Of a DNA stretch of 6,573 bases, positions 6,336 through 6,573 are shown piece by piece. The notes below the pieces were generated by a model, which saw only the letters and a program-made list of their open reading frames with translations, did not search any database and was not told where the DNA came from. The position numbers were made by a program, and so were the translations under genes. Source of the DNA: Emcibacter sp. (GTDB lineage Bacteria; Pseudomonadota; Alphaproteobacteria; Sphingomonadales; Emcibacteraceae); contig JAESPY010000125.1 of NCBI GenBank assembly GCA_016765435.1, forward strand, positions 1-6,573, read 5' to 3'. Each line of letters opens with the position of its first letter. The first letter of the stretch is position 1.

Positions 6336-6554
6336 ATGGCCAAAGAAGAACTTTTGGAAATGCGCGGTACGGTGACAGAATTGCTGCCCAACGCCATGTT
6401 CCGTGTAAAACTTGAGAATGACCATGAAATCCTTGGTCATACTGCCGGAAAAATGCGGAAGAACCGTATCCGGGTTCTGGTGGGGGATGAAGTATTGGTT
6501 GAAATGACCCCCTATGACCTGTCAAAGGGCCGTATTACATACCGCTTTAAATAA
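6336..6554 (+). CDS. infA: Translation initiation factor IF-1
   Basis: IF-1 binds the ribosomal A site of the 30S subunit and helps IF-2 and IF-3 select the initiator tRNA. The 72-residue protein has the exact family length and a single S1-like OB fold. The signature runs from [15 protein letters not shown] through [19 protein letters not shown] and [13 protein letters not shown] to the C terminus, nearly as in E. coli. GAGGAG at 6325-6330, 5 bases before the ATG, is a strong ribosome site. The gene is complete, with TAA at 6552-6554. A Maf-type gene often follows in related genomes but lies outside the window. Confidence 0.99.
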   Translation: MAKEELLEMRGTVTELLPNAMFRVKLENDHEILGHTAGKMRKNRIRVLVGDEVLVEMTPYDLSKGRITYRFK

Positions 6555-6573
6555 GTGACACATTTTTCTTATC

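Noticed and set aside
1..6573. Defence system, mobile element or CRISPR array
   Set aside because: All frames with recognisable content are housekeeping or conserved alphaproteobacterial genes. No spaced repeats, transposase, integrase or toxin-like gene is present; a tRNA is present but no attachment-site duplication was seen.

Overview
The window is a stretch of ordinary chromosome from a free-living-type alphaproteobacterium of moderate GC content. The assignment rests on protein families and gene order. MurA, a DUF2948 protein, HisD, a UPF0262 protein, a low-molecular-weight phosphatase and IF-1 in this order form a conserved alphaproteobacterial neighbourhood as I recall it. HisG is the short form. 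I cannot name a genus from sequence alone.

Layout. Bases 78-152 on the minus strand hold tRNA-Thr(GGU) with an encoded CCA. About 180 bases without a gene then separate it from a plus-strand block, so this gap must carry divergent start signals. The plus-strand block runs to the end of the window: a 48-residue basic protein (333-479), dcd (561-1115), a 222-base non-coding gap rich in hairpins (1116-1337), murA (1338-2627), a DUF2948 gene (2657-3151), hisG (3209-3886), hisD (3891-5201), a UPF0262 gene (5259-5750), a low-molecular-weight phosphatase-like gene (5754-6236) and infA (6336-6554). Every named enzyme is full length and keeps its catalytic residues. I see no frameshift, insertion sequence, phage gene or CRISPR array.

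How the genes relate. The block mixes housekeeping jobs: pyrimidine nucleotide supply (Dcd), the first committed step of peptidoglycan synthesis (MurA), the first and last steps of histidine synthesis (HisG, HisD) and translation initiation (IF-1). The spaces between murA and the phosphatase gene are short (29, 57, 4, 57 and 3 bases), which suggests co-transcription. The tightest pairs, hisG-hisD and UPF0262-phosphatase, are probably translationally coupled. infA has a 99-base AT-rich leader, a strong ribosome binding site and perhaps its own promoter.

Nothing here looks like a new defence or mobile system. The part least explained by the genes is the dcd-murA gap, with five short hairpins, two start-less AGGAGG motifs and a GC-rich composition unlike the other gaps. 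Next in interest are the three conserved genes without known function and the small basic protein.
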